From IMG/VR virus record IMGVR_UViG_3300007508_000433, positions 1 through 61,933 of that record: a stretch of DNA of 61,933 nt; one strand, written 5' to 3'. The notes below the pieces were generated by a model. The model worked only from the letters and a program-made list of their open reading frames with translations. It did not search any database and had not been told where the DNA came from. Shown in pieces: positions 15,855 to 25,610 of the stretch (within the stretch, counting starts at the first letter, position 1; each line of letters opens with the position of its first letter). A program made the position numbers and the translations under genes. Source of the stretch: a virus.

Positions 15855-18800
15855 TAACTACTAACACTGACGGTAGCACTCTTTCGACTGCTTTTACTGA
15901 TGCAATAGACAGCTCCGTATTGTCAACGAAGGCGAGGGTGGTGATTGACTGGTTGGATAGTCGCCACTTGGAGTATACGTCTGGCGGGGAGGTGCAATCC
16001 GTTCAGGCGACAACCAATGATGCTCACTCTAGCAGCGCTAGGGGCGGTATAGGGCATTTCTTTGACCCCGCGCAGTCGGTCAATGGCTTTGAACGTCAGT
16101 CGTACTTGTGGGGGGTGTGCGGTGCTTTGGATGTTAATGGTCAAACGATTCGTGCTGACGGCAGGTGGGCTGCTATGCCTGATGAGAATAAAGGCAGGTA
16201 TGAGTATGGATGGTGGAGCGCCAGCAGGTCTAGTGCCACAGATGGAACGTTCGCCAGCGGGTCAGAGCCACATGTTCAGCTTGTATTTGATTCTGCAAGA
16301 GTGACACACATCAGGGTGAACACTTCAGAGTTTTATGGTCAGGTCAGTAGCATTAAGGTTGAGTACAAGAAGGCTGGGGCGTCCACTTGGACTGTTCATG
16401 ATGCGTCAGCGAGTATTGCTGCTGGGTCGTATTTCTACGAGTCTGAGATTAATGCCGGTGATTATTTTGACCTTATTGGTGTGCGGGTGACTGCTTTGGC
16501 TACACGAAATAAGGATGATCATGCACGCTTCAATGAGATTTCACCGATATATAGAGAGGATGTTACACCGTATCTTACTGCTTTGAATGTCAATAAGGTT
16601 CATACGATTCATGATAGTTCTTTGCCCATCGGTGCAACAGCGGCTAACTCTGGCACGTTTAGTTTAGATAACACCTCTAGCAGGTTTAGTCCGTTCGCTA
16701 CGGCGGGTGTCGGTAAGTATGTTAGGAAGGATCTGCGGATTGTGGTCGATATGGGTGTGCTGGTTGATGAGGATACTGAAACTTATGAGTATGTGCCATA
16801 TGGCACTTTCTGGGTTGACAATTGGAACATTTCTGCCGGTATGCATATACAGGGGCAGTTTAGAGATTATACAAAGTTTCTTTCTGAGTTGCTGATTGAT
16901 GATGGGTTTTTGATTGAGGATGTGCTGGCCGGTCGGGCTGTGACTGATCTAGCCTTGAAGTCTAATTTCCCTAAGGCCGATGTTGATTATCTTAAGCGGT
17001 TTGAAGATGAGGTTGTCGATAAGGGCGGCGTTGTTCACTTGAGGTTTACAGATAGCAATCCGTTTAATGAAACAATTGTTTCAAATACTGCAGATGATGG
17101 GGTGTGGGCGAATTGGTGGAATAAGGAGCAGGATCGTTGGAAGCCTATTGCAGATATTGATATTGAGTATAACGCTTTACGTGATACTGTGAAACAGATT
17201 AACTTTGCTGCCTCGCCTAATACTAGAGAGGTGGTGAGTTCGTCAACTAACGCTCTAACAATCAATGGTCTTAATAATGGCTCCTCGAATGTTTTTACTT
17301 CTGGGCAGACTTCTGGTGGTTATCCTTATTACATTAATGCACGGTTTAATACGTTTTATATTTCTCCGTCTTCTGGCAATGTTAGGTTTAGATTCACTAT
17401 TCAAAATGGCGGTATTAGGGTTAAAATGAACGATGTAATGATTGTTGATGAATATTCTAATGTAGATACGCCTTATAATACTGATAGTGTGTATGATGTA
17501 GATGTTGGCACGCTGCGTCAGAATGCGCCCTATCAGATAGAAATCGACTATTATCATTGGTATGGAACGCAAAAGTTGGTGTGGCAGTATTCTACTAACG
17601 GTGGAACTTCTTGGAGCAATGTGCCGACATCTGATACGTCACTTGTGGCGGCTAGGGATAATATCGGCGTGAGGGAGACGTACGGTACAGCGTATGACAA
17701 TGATCACTATAATCATGGTGTGTATCTTAACTCTTCTTCTTCTGTGCGTTTGGGGGAGGCGGGCGGCGTGGTTTCCGACTCCAGCAATGAGTCTGTTATA
17801 TTCAACAATACAAGCAACGCCAACTACCAGCATGTCAAGATCCCCTACGATGTTTCATACAATCTGGCATCTTCAACGTCTGCTAATTATACGGGCGCAT
17901 ACTCTATAGAGGCGCTAGCTCAGTTTGATGCCGCCATTGGAGGCAAGGGGGTTTATGCGGGCAACATAGATGATGCTAATAGTGCCACCAAGGGTGTAGG
18001 GCTTTTCTACACGACTGCTGGTAACGGGGTGTACCTGAGAGATGGTTCGCAAACGTTGTCTGTGTCCATTACAGATAGCAGTGCCTTTGCTCAGACGAAA
18101 TGGACTCATGTCGTTGCCACGTATGATGGAACGACGCTGAGTTATTATGTTAATGGCGTGTTGAAGGGGACCGATACTGGCAGCGGGCATGCGTCTTGGG
18201 CGAGTCAGGATTTCTTGGTTGGCAAGTCTTCTGATACTTCTTCTGGCTCATCTGCTGATTATTATTTTGATGGCAAGTTTGACCAGATGGCTGTCTATAA
18301 TCAGGCATTGACTGCGGCGGAGGTTTTGGAGAGCTACTATGTGATTAGTATGGTCGAATTGATCAAGTATGACTACTTGTGGGGCAACGATACTGATGCC
18401 TTCAATCTCATGCAGGAGATAGCTACGGCCGATTTGGGGATGTTTTATTTTGATGAGAATAACAAGTTTAACTATCATCATTACAACCGGCTCTATGAAT
18501 CTTTCATTGATAGACACAGCACGGTGCAGAAGACCATCTCTGATGATTCTTTCATTGTGGGCGGGAGTACGCCAATTGACCTGCAGGCGAATAAGGTGAC
18601 TGTGACAGTTAACAATCCCACGATTGAGGCGGCGGGCCGTCAGGGCATTTGGAGGCCGCCCAGCCCCACTACGATGGTTGTGGCGGGCCTCTCAGCGAAT
18701 ATGACCTCCTCTCAGACGAGCATGTCTGTTACGACGACTCAGGGCGAGTTCCCTTGGTATGATTCTGGATATTTACGGGTTGATGATGAAATTATGCAGT

Positions 18801-19498
18801 ATAATAGTAGAACTCTTTATTCTTTTGAGGGGATTACTAGGGGGATGTTTGGCACTACTGCTGCTGCGCATACTGCTGTGGTGGACGGGGAGACGACGAA
18901 GGTACGTGAAACCAAGGTGTTTGATGTGAAGTATAGTCAAACTCCTGCGGTTGATATCAGATATCCTCTTATCGCTTTGATTGATTTTGAGGACACTCCG
19001 CTGGCTACGATTGATCTGTGGGAGCCGACGCCGTTTGGTGCTCAGCTGGTGATTAGCGCTAGTGATGATGTAGGCATTGGTGATTTGTTATACTTGGAGG
19101 GGAGTAATGCTGTGACCAAGTTGGGTTATTTTACTTCTATTGCTGGCGTGCCGATCAATGTCAAGTCTCAGTCACAGCAGGTGGTGGAACAGTCTGCTTC
19201 TAATCATCCCAGCATCAGAAAGTATGGACTTAAGGCTATTGAGATAGTGAATAAGTTTATTACTTCTGCTTCGTGGGCTGAAATTATTGCCAGCTTTGTG
19301 CGGGACAAGTTCCAAGATGTGGTGATGGTGCTGTCTATTGATGCGGCGGGTGTGCCTCAATTGCAGTTGGGTGATAGGATAAAGATAGAGACGTTTGATA
19401 ATTTGAGCATCTCTAATAAAGAGTATTGGGTGATTGAAATAGGTATGAAGTATGATGGCGGGTTGACGCAGAGACTGGTTTTGAGGGAGGCGGCTTAG
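15851..19498 (+). CDS. Large minor tail protein with LamG domain
   Basis: 1215 aa; ATG overlaps the previous stop (ATGATAA). The N-terminal third is baseplate-hub-like beta structure ('FSLDNTSSRFSPFATAGVGK', 'YVPYGTFWVDNWNIS', 'FRDYTKFLSELLIDDGF'). A LamG/concanavalin-type glycan-binding domain spans about residues 683-826 ('YSIEALAQFDA', 'TKWTHVVATYDGTTLSYYVN', 'FDGKFDQMAVYNQALTAAEV'). The C-terminus resumes tail-protein character ('LQLGDRIKIETFDNLSI'). Probably the tail-tip hub carrying a carbohydrate-binding insertion. Confidence 0.75.
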   Translation: MITTNTDGSTLSTAFTDAIDSSVLSTKARVVIDWLDSRHLEYTSGGEVQSVQATTNDAHSSSARGGIGHFFDPAQSVNGFERQSYLWGVCGALDVNGQTIRADGRWAAMPDENKGRYEYGWWSASRSSATDGTFASGSEPHVQLVFDSARVTHIRVNTSEFYGQVSSIKVEYKKAGASTWTVHDASASIAAGSYFYESEINAGDYFDLIGVRVTALATRNKDDHARFNEISPIYREDVTPYLTALNVNKVHTIHDSSLPIGATAANSGTFSLDNTSSRFSPFATAGVGKYVRKDLRIVVDMGVLVDEDTETYEYVPYGTFWVDNWNISAGMHIQGQFRDYTKFLSELLIDDGFLIEDVLAGRAVTDLALKSNFPKADVDYLKRFEDEVVDKGGVVHLRFTDSNPFNETIVSNTADDGVWANWWNKEQDRWKPIADIDIEYNALRDTVKQINFAASPNTREVVSSSTNALTINGLNNGSSNVFTSGQTSGGYPYYINARFNTFYISPSSGNVRFRFTIQNGGIRVKMNDVMIVDEYSNVDTPYNTDSVYDVDVGTLRQNAPYQIEIDYYHWYGTQKLVWQYSTNGGTSWSNVPTSDTSLVAARDNIGVRETYGTAYDNDHYNHGVYLNSSSSVRLGEAGGVVSDSSNESVIFNNTSNANYQHVKIPYDVSYNLASSTSANYTGAYSIEALAQFDAAIGGKGVYAGNIDDANSATKGVGLFYTTAGNGVYLRDGSQTLSVSITDSSAFAQTKWTHVVATYDGTTLSYYVNGVLKGTDTGSGHASWASQDFLVGKSSDTSSGSSADYYFDGKFDQMAVYNQALTAAEVLESYYVISMVELIKYDYLWGNDTDAFNLMQEIATADLGMFYFDENNKFNYHHYNRLYESFIDRHSTVQKTISDDSFIVGGSTPIDLQANKVTVTVNNPTIEAAGRQGIWRPPSPTTMVVAGLSANMTSSQTSMSVTTTQGEFPWYDSGYLRVDDEIMQYNSRTLYSFEGITRGMFGTTAAAHTAVVDGETTKVRETKVFDVKYSQTPAVDIRYPLIALIDFEDTPLATIDLWEPTPFGAQLVISASDDVGIGDLLYLEGSNAVTKLGYFTSIAGVPINVKSQSQQVVEQSASNHPSIRKYGLKAIEIVNKFITSASWAEIIASFVRDKFQDVVMVLSIDAAGVPQLQLGDRIKIETFDNLSISNKEYWVIEIGMKYDGGLTQRLVLREAA

Positions 19499-19499
19499 C

Positions 19500-22400
19500 A
19501 TGGCGTTGGAAGACGGCGAGGGCATTGCAGAAAATAGAGTAACCTTTTATCGCATGGCTGGTCATAGTCATGATGGAGATAACTCGTCTAAGATTGATTT
19601 TAGTGCATACGATATCTATGACATTATTGATGGCGAACAACTGCAGGCTCTTATAGGCTCCGTTGTTCAGAACGGGGCCTTGCGTACCACTCATTTAACA
19701 GTGGGGGATGGCAGTTCTGCTATTGTGATTGATGGCTCTATTCCTGCCGCCGTGAGCAACCTCAATGTTTCTTCGTCGGTGTCTACTACATCTGATGGCA
19801 ATGTCTTTATGGACGTTTCGTGGACTATTGATTCAGATAGTGACTATAAGCATTTTTTGGTTGAGCTGTATAAGAGCGAATCGGGCGTTAATGGCACGTA
19901 TCTGATCATGCAGTCTGTGGAGACTACTGCTTTGTCTGCACGGTTTGAGTGGATTGATAATAATTCTGGCGATGGCGGCCAGTTGTATTATAAGGCTAAG
20001 GTCTATGTGATTAGCCCTATAGGTATTCGTGGCGTGTCTTCTTCTTCGTCTGGTGTTGTGCCTGCTGTGGATACGACTGCTCCTTCTAGTCCTACTTTTA
20101 ATGATGATTTTAGTAATTTTGATGAGGGCGTTAAGCCTGCGTTTAAGGGGATTTTTGTATATCTTGATGAGAATACTGAGTATGATGTTAAGGAGATGCG
20201 TGGTAGGTATGAATATCAAGTATCTATAAGCAATACTGCTGCTTCGTTTGATAGTGCTAGCAATTTGAAAGCGGCGGGCCTATCTAAGAGTAATTATTTC
20301 CTTGTGAACAATCTTGATGTGCGCTCTAGTGCTGGCGGGGCTAAGATTGATTATTATCTGCGCATCAGGGCGGTCGATAGTTCTGGCAACTATTCTTCGT
20401 GGGTCTATTATCAGGACACGGCCGATGGCGGGTCTGGTGGTGCTGGAACCACTACAGACTCGTCTGCGTCTGCTATTAATGTTCTTGAGATTGATGCCGG
20501 TGTTGATGTTCAGGCTAATACGATTACAGCTAATGAGATCTTTGCCGGCACTATAACAGCAACTGAGATTGCTTCTAATACTATTACTGCTGATGAGTTG
20601 TCTTCGTTGACCATCACTGTTGGTAAGCATATCCAGAGTAGTAATTATTCTTCTGGTGGTACACCGGCCGGGTGGAAGATTGATGGTAGTGGTAATGGGT
20701 ATATGAATAATATTGTAGCTAGGGGCACTATTCATGCAACAAGTGGTACTATTGGTGGGGAGACCACTGGCTGGACGATTGCCTCTAACGTTATTCAGCA
20801 TGGAGCAGGATCCGGTACTGTCATTTTTAGCACTAATGGTGCTGGTACTCCGTTTATTCGTTTGGGTTCTAAGACTTCGTTCACTAGTACCAGCAGCGGG
20901 TATTGGCTTGATACTGCTAATGGTATGGCTTTGGGTTCTAATGCTTGGCATGTTGATGTTAGTGGCAATATGTGGTGGGGGAACCACTCCTCTTATTCTG
21001 CTGCTAACTACAAGGTGGCGTCTTGGGGCGGTGCATATTTGCTGTATGCACGTATAGGTGGTGCCGTCTCTGGTAGCGATACTACGACTGGGAAGTCTTG
21101 GGAGATCAATGATGGAAATATTACTAATGTTTCTACTGTCAACAGTATCATATCTACAGACTATAATGCTGTTGGTCTGAATAGTGTATCGGGAATTATC
21201 AATACTGCTGGCCGTAAGGTGATTCTTCGTGGTTATAGCGGCGGCGACATCCGCGTCGGGATAGCTCAGACTACTGCCGACCAGCCTTCATACAATGTGG
21301 CTGATGATATTGCAATGTTTTGGGACGCCAGTGCCAGTAAAATGTATTTTTCTGTAGAGCAGGCTTTTCTTGTTGCTGATGGTGATGTAACTATCAATAA
21401 TAAGCCCACTATTGATGCTGGTTTGACGCTAACTGGCACGCCCACAAACACTGCCGGTAATTATATGTTGTCTAGGAATGCTGGCGGCGATCTGGTCTGG
21501 AATGGTTCTACTGTTGGTGGCACCACATACACATTCAACTCTCCTCTGTCGGAGTCAAGCGGTACAGTCAGTTTGGACGCTCTGATAGTTGCAGATTTTT
21601 CTGGCGCTGCGATTCAGACTGGCACTGAGTCGTTTGTAGATAGCGATACTGTGCTTATGACTGCAGCAGCGGTTCAGGATAAGATTCTTTCTTATGGTTA
21701 TGGAGATATAACCGGAGTGTGGGGGACTGGCTCTGGTCTGACTGGCGGCGGATCTAGTGGTTCTGTGAGTATAAGTCACGCAGATACTAGCACTCAGGCC
21801 AGTGTAAACAATTCTGGCCAAACATTCATACAGGATATTACTCTGGATAACTTTGGGCACATCACTGCAATGTCTAGCGCCACAGCCACAGGGGGCTCGT
21901 CTGATCACGGAGTATTGACGGGTCTTGGTGATGATGATCATACACAATATCTGCTAACGAGTGGCTCTAGAGCGATGTCTGGCTCGCTGCTGGGTGCTGC
22001 TGGAAGTCGGTCTGCGCCGGGGTATGCGTTCTCTGTAGATACTAATACTGGTATGTATCGTAGCGGCGCTGATGAGATATCGTTTAGCTTGGGCAATAGT
22101 TCGCGTGTGACTATGAATCAGAACTATACGAAGTTCTTTAAGCCAGTGTATGGCGTTAATGGCAGCGCGACAGCCCCGTCGTATTCGTTCACAGCCGACA
22201 CTGATACTGGCATGTATGGTGCTGTAAATACGCTGAGTTTTGCGACAGGTGGAATTCAGAGGGTCACTATAAGCAGCGCTGGCGGTGTCGGCATAGGATA
22301 CAGTTCGCCTAGTTATAGGTTGTCCGTCAATGGGACTCTTTATATAAACAGCACTGCGTATTTTGGTTATAATTCTTTCACGAACGGCGCTGTATTGCCA

Positions 22401-22853
22401 TGGTTCAGCAACTCTTCTGATTTGGGTTCATCAAGTTATTATTGGGATGATTTCTATCATTCGGGCAGCACTTTCACATCAGATATTAATCTTAAGGATA
22501 ATATCGAGGATGCAACGTATGGTCTTGATTTTGTTAATACTCTAAGGCCGGTTACATACACAAAAAGGGAGGGCGGCACTGGCCGCAACGGTCCCCGCAC
22601 GCACCACGGTTTTATTGCTCAGGAGATTGAGACTCTGCTTGGAGATGATGCTGACCATATAGCACTGTGGGCTGATGGTTATCATCCTGAGGTTTTACCT
22701 GAAGATGATCCCTCTGGTGAGGGGCAGGCTGAGGGGTATGTCTATGGCTTGCGTTACACTGAGTTTATTCCTATTTTGACTAAAGGAATTCAAGAATTGT
22801 CGGCTAAGCTTGATGCGGCTGAGGCTAGGATTGCTGAGTTGGAAGCGGTTTAA
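19500..22853 (+). CDS. Tail fibre with FN3 and S74 self-cleaving chaperone domain
   Basis: 1117 aa, ATG one base after the previous stop. An FN3-like domain lies near residues 85-190. The middle is fibre repeat ('NTITANEIFAGTITATEIAS'). Two copies of an 'S.P.Y.F..DT.TGMY' repeat precede the C-terminus. The last 120 residues are a peptidase S74 intramolecular chaperone: 'FTSDINLKDNIEDATYGLDF' with the catalytic Ser, then 'LRPVTYTKREG' and 'HHGFIAQEIE', and a terminal coiled coil. The chaperone trimerises the fibre and then cleaves itself off. This is the likely receptor-binding fibre of the lower-GC part. Confidence 0.88.
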   Translation: MALEDGEGIAENRVTFYRMAGHSHDGDNSSKIDFSAYDIYDIIDGEQLQALIGSVVQNGALRTTHLTVGDGSSAIVIDGSIPAAVSNLNVSSSVSTTSDGNVFMDVSWTIDSDSDYKHFLVELYKSESGVNGTYLIMQSVETTALSARFEWIDNNSGDGGQLYYKAKVYVISPIGIRGVSSSSSGVVPAVDTTAPSSPTFNDDFSNFDEGVKPAFKGIFVYLDENTEYDVKEMRGRYEYQVSISNTAASFDSASNLKAAGLSKSNYFLVNNLDVRSSAGGAKIDYYLRIRAVDSSGNYSSWVYYQDTADGGSGGAGTTTDSSASAINVLEIDAGVDVQANTITANEIFAGTITATEIASNTITADELSSLTITVGKHIQSSNYSSGGTPAGWKIDGSGNGYMNNIVARGTIHATSGTIGGETTGWTIASNVIQHGAGSGTVIFSTNGAGTPFIRLGSKTSFTSTSSGYWLDTANGMALGSNAWHVDVSGNMWWGNHSSYSAANYKVASWGGAYLLYARIGGAVSGSDTTTGKSWEINDGNITNVSTVNSIISTDYNAVGLNSVSGIINTAGRKVILRGYSGGDIRVGIAQTTADQPSYNVADDIAMFWDASASKMYFSVEQAFLVADGDVTINNKPTIDAGLTLTGTPTNTAGNYMLSRNAGGDLVWNGSTVGGTTYTFNSPLSESSGTVSLDALIVADFSGAAIQTGTESFVDSDTVLMTAAAVQDKILSYGYGDITGVWGTGSGLTGGGSSGSVSISHADTSTQASVNNSGQTFIQDITLDNFGHITAMSSATATGGSSDHGVLTGLGDDDHTQYLLTSGSRAMSGSLLGAAGSRSAPGYAFSVDTNTGMYRSGADEISFSLGNSSRVTMNQNYTKFFKPVYGVNGSATAPSYSFTADTDTGMYGAVNTLSFATGGIQRVTISSAGGVGIGYSSPSYRLSVNGTLYINSTAYFGYNSFTNGAVLPWFSNSSDLGSSSYYWDDFYHSGSTFTSDINLKDNIEDATYGLDFVNTLRPVTYTKREGGTGRNGPRTHHGFIAQEIETLLGDDADHIALWADGYHPEVLPEDDPSGEGQAEGYVYGLRYTEFIPILTKGIQELSAKLDAAEARIAELEAV

Positions 22854-22876
22854 TGGTGGAATTTTAACCCCCAATA

Positions 22877-22889
22877 GGGTATAATGGAT
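22877..22889 (+). promoter_or_regulatory. TATAAT promoter giving a leaderless mRNA
   Basis: GGGTATAATGGAT with TATAAT at 22880-22885. Transcription would begin about 6-8 bases later, practically at ATG 22894, and no Shine-Dalgarno is present. The same 13-mer recurs at 40218-40230 before another gene. Confidence 0.6.
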
Positions 22890-22893
22890 ACAC

Positions 22894-23517
22894 ATGGCTG
22901 ATTATCAAAACTACGATGCAATTAGTTGGTCTCTGGGAACACCGATCACTCACGGTCGGCTGCAACAGATGTCTACCAACATTTCAGAGGTGAAGACTGC
23001 TTCCGGCAAGCACGCCAAGGGCGTGATTGTCTTGAATCAGTTTACGTCACAAATCTCTACTACAACGAATACCGTGCTTCACACTGGTTTAGCTGGAAGC
23101 ACCTACACTATTTCTACTCTGAATAGTGCGTCTGGTAGCGGCAGTACCGATCAGCGCATTACGCTTGAGGCGGCTCGGTACTATAAGGTGGCGTTGTCGT
23201 TGCCTAACATCTATCTTGGCGGCGGACATGCGGGCAGTCATTTTGTCTTAAGTCTGGTGAAGACTGTTTCTTCTGTTGACACCACTCTTGGAACTTTTAA
23301 TATAATGAGAACGAATGCACCCGGTGCGGCATATTTTGGTGGCGGGGTGTATCAGGTGATGATTGACACTGGTGCTGGCAGCACCACTCCGCATGAGATT
23401 AAGGCCACCTTGTCGCAAACGAACAGGGCTGGAACCGATTCAGATACTTATTCTGTGTCTATTTCTACCACTGCGCCGCTGCAACTTTGGGTTGAGGATG
23501 CCGGAGCCTCGGCGTAA
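22894..23517 (+). CDS. Minor tail protein, probably leaderless
   Basis: 207 aa. Starts 'MADYQNYDAISWSLGTPITH', followed by a beta-rich body ('ITLEAARYYKVALSLPNIYL', 'VYQVMIDTGAGSTTPHEIKA'), like small fibre-associated or baseplate proteins that close actinophage tail operons. No ribosome site precedes the ATG, while a perfect -10 box does, so leaderless translation is likely. Confidence 0.6.
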   Translation: MADYQNYDAISWSLGTPITHGRLQQMSTNISEVKTASGKHAKGVIVLNQFTSQISTTTNTVLHTGLAGSTYTISTLNSASGSGSTDQRITLEAARYYKVALSLPNIYLGGGHAGSHFVLSLVKTVSSVDTTLGTFNIMRTNAPGAAYFGGGVYQVMIDTGAGSTTPHEIKATLSQTNRAGTDSDTYSVSISTTAPLQLWVEDAGASA

Positions 23518-23947
23518 AACTTTAGCCTCTCGTCGTAAGGACCTTAAGTGGGGAAACGACGCTCGTAGGGGAAAGGGTAATAGCAACTGGTCTGGCGGTA
23601 AATACGTGGATGACAAGGGGTATATCAGAGTTAGAGTCACAGAGCACCCGTATCAGGTCCATGGCTATGTTTACGAACACAGGCTGGTGATCGAAAGGCT
23701 GTTCGGTAGATACCTTGAGACTTGGGAGTCTGTCCATCATATTAATGAAATTAAAGAGGATAACAGGCCTTCTAACTTGTATCTGTGCACAGTCCCTGAA
23801 CACAGCGCCATCCACAGAGAGGGCTCTACTCACACTATGGCTTATAAGGACCACATGCGTAAAAAGATGAAAGAGCGTAAGTCTAGGCCCGTTAAGCGAG
23901 ATTTTAAAAATTCAAGAAAAAACGGTGCGGGGTCCGCTCAGGACTGA
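23498..23947 (+). CDS. HNH endonuclease
   Basis: 149 aa from ATG 23498 (ttgagg upstream), overlapping the tail gene by 20 bases. A basic N-terminus precedes an HNH core: 'YVYEHRLVIERLFGRYL', then 'SVHHINEIKEDNRPSNLYLC', the HHxN pattern of phage homing-type nucleases. The C-terminus is Lys/Arg-rich. Likely a selfish free-standing nuclease inserted between modules, or one aiding packaging; the former seems more likely away from the terminase. Confidence 0.85.
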   Translation: MPEPRRKTLASRRKDLKWGNDARRGKGNSNWSGGKYVDDKGYIRVRVTEHPYQVHGYVYEHRLVIERLFGRYLETWESVHHINEIKEDNRPSNLYLCTVPEHSAIHREGSTHTMAYKDHMRKKMKERKSRPVKRDFKNSRKNGAGSAQD

Positions 23948-23978
23948 TATGATGTATGGAACCAACATTGGAGATGAC

Positions 23979-25160
23979 ATGAATGACGGCGTAAAAGAGT
24001 GCGAAGGGGACGGGTGTGGCGTCTGCTTCACTCCGAATTCGCATAACCAGAAGTATGCAGATCCGCGATGCAGAAAAGAGCAGGAGTACAATATTGTTTG
24101 CTCGTATAGACGGGAGCAGAACGATTTTGGCGTTCCGGCAGACCCTATGGATGATTTAGATATAACTAATGAGGTGGAGTTGAAGCTGGCTTATACTAAG
24201 CTGGTTAAGGAATACGGAAAGCTCAAGACAAAGAAGGATGATCTGTCTGCGTCTGTGTATCGTGCAGTTGCAGACAATGCTGAGAATTATGTTGTTCCAC
24301 CCACAGCGCCACCTAAGTCTGATAGGCGCTCTAAGGGTGAAGAGGTTGCTGTGGCTGTGCTGGCTGATTGGCAACTTGCGAAGGTTACGCAGGATTACGA
24401 TTCCGCAGCCTGCGAGTCTCGCATCGAGAGGTATGCCGACAAGGTTATTTCTCTTACAGATGTTCAGCGTGCAGATCATCCGGTTAAGGATATCCATGTG
24501 TGGATGTTGGGTGACATTGTTGAGGGGGAGCTGATATTCCCCGGCCAGTCGTTCTTGATTGATGGCGGTCTGTATCGTCAGATAACTGTTGATGGTCCAA
24601 GGATAATGACTAGGTTTTTCAAGAAGATGCTTGAAAACTTCCGGCATGTATATGTGACTGGTGTCATTGGCAATCATGGTGCTATTGGCGGCAGGCAGAG
24701 GCGTGATCACGATCCTGAGACTAATGCTGATCGTATGCTGTATCGCATTATGGATCTCATTTTTGCGGATGAGGATAGGATTACTTTTGATATTCCTGAT
24801 GGCAGGGGTGAGGGTAGCTGGTATGCCATTGATGAGATAGGCAACTATAGCTCACTGCTGTGTCACGGAGATCAGTTCAATTCTTTGTCATCGTTTTACC
24901 AGTTTCAGAAGAAAATATATGGCTGGCGTATAGGTGCTATTCAGCAGCACTTTGACGATATTTATATTGGGCATTTTCATACGCCCACTAAGATGACGTT
25001 TAACACGATTCAATGCAGGATTTCCGGTAGTCCTGAGAGCAGCAACGATTATGCTGCCGAGAAGTTGGCTGCGGTTGGGAGACCGTCACAGCCGCTGATG
25101 TTTGTTCATCCAGAGAGAGGTATTGTTACCTCTGAATACTGTGTCTGGTTGGACGATTAA
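23979..25160 (+). CDS. Calcineurin-like metallophosphoesterase with Zn-finger N-terminus
   Basis: 393 aa from ATG 23979 (ggaga upstream; the longer 23925 frame overlaps the HNH gene). Residues 1-30 carry a Cys cluster (C-x4-C-x2-C ... C) like that of the protein at 36472. The phosphoesterase motifs are in order: 'VLADWQLAK', 'MLGDIVEGE', 'VIGNHG', 'LLCHGDQ', 'IYIGHFHTP'. Family members hydrolyse phosphomono- or diesters, including DNA ends; the substrate here is unknown. Confidence 0.85.
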   Translation: MNDGVKECEGDGCGVCFTPNSHNQKYADPRCRKEQEYNIVCSYRREQNDFGVPADPMDDLDITNEVELKLAYTKLVKEYGKLKTKKDDLSASVYRAVADNAENYVVPPTAPPKSDRRSKGEEVAVAVLADWQLAKVTQDYDSAACESRIERYADKVISLTDVQRADHPVKDIHVWMLGDIVEGELIFPGQSFLIDGGLYRQITVDGPRIMTRFFKKMLENFRHVYVTGVIGNHGAIGGRQRRDHDPETNADRMLYRIMDLIFADEDRITFDIPDGRGEGSWYAIDEIGNYSSLLCHGDQFNSLSSFYQFQKKIYGWRIGAIQQHFDDIYIGHFHTPTKMTFNTIQCRISGSPESSNDYAAEKLAAVGRPSQPLMFVHPERGIVTSEYCVWLDD

Positions 25161-25184
25161 AGAACTATGAGGCCGCTCTGTCTG

Positions 25185-25205
25185 TATAGACTGGCGGGGT
25201 CTATA
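25185..25205 (+). repeat. 7-bp inverted repeat before the holin gene
   Basis: TATAGAC (25185-25191) and GTCTATA (25199-25205) around a 7-base GC-rich loop in the 61-base gap. Could be an operator or an RNA hairpin; no T-run follows, so not a terminator. Confidence 0.45.
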
Positions 25206-25221
25206 GTAAATAGGAGGAAAT

Positions 25222-25416
25222 ATGAATTTATATAGAGATATTATCGAAAGGGCGATCTGGACGGCAGTTCAGGCTTTCTTGGCTGTATTTACAGTTACGG
25301 ACCTGTCTTCGTCTAAGGCCGCTGCTGTTGCTGGAGCCGGTGCTTTGATCTCCGCACTTAAGAGTGTGGCTGCTTCAAAGGTCGGAGATCCAAGCAACGG
25401 TTCCATTCTTAAGTGA
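25222..25416 (+). CDS. Holin, r1t-type
   Basis: 64 aa with a strong Shine-Dalgarno (taggagga). Pattern 'RDIIERAIWTAVQAFLAVFT', short break, then 'AAAVAGAGALISALKSVAAS' and a polar tail 'KVGDPSNGS' is that of r1t-family holins common in actinophages: two membrane segments, ERA/GD motifs. It would time the membrane lesion that releases the endolysin at 3817, although the two genes are 21 kb apart. Confidence 0.8.
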   Translation: MNLYRDIIERAIWTAVQAFLAVFTVTDLSSSKAAAVAGAGALISALKSVAASKVGDPSNGSILK

Positions 25417-25610
25417 GCTATGACAGGAAAATTGGGGTGTGTGTTAAATGTCCTCAATGTTCTGGTAAAGTTATGGAAGGAGCAACGTTTAAGAGTACCA
25501 TTGAGCTGTCTTGTTTGACTTGCGGTTGGCGTGTTGAACCTGATATAGCACTTTGGGAGGGGGAGAAGGATAGACTCTATAAGCGTTTACTAAGTGAACG
25601 AGTTAGATAG
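25413..25610 (+). CDS. Zinc-ribbon protein
   Basis: 65 aa from GTG 25413 (GTGA overlap with the holin). Two CxxC pairs (CPQC at about 13-16, CLTC at about 34-37) form a classic zinc ribbon, 'GVCVKCPQCSGKVMEG' and 'IELSCLTCGWRVEPD'. Unknown partner; the next gene is a DNA-binding protein. Confidence 0.75.
   Translation: MSYDRKIGVCVKCPQCSGKVMEGATFKSTIELSCLTCGWRVEPDIALWEGEKDRLYKRLLSERVR

Noticed and set aside
23498-25160. Diversity-generating retroelement or integration module after the tail genes
   Set aside because: No reverse transcriptase, integrase or recombinase; only an HNH nuclease and a phosphoesterase are present.
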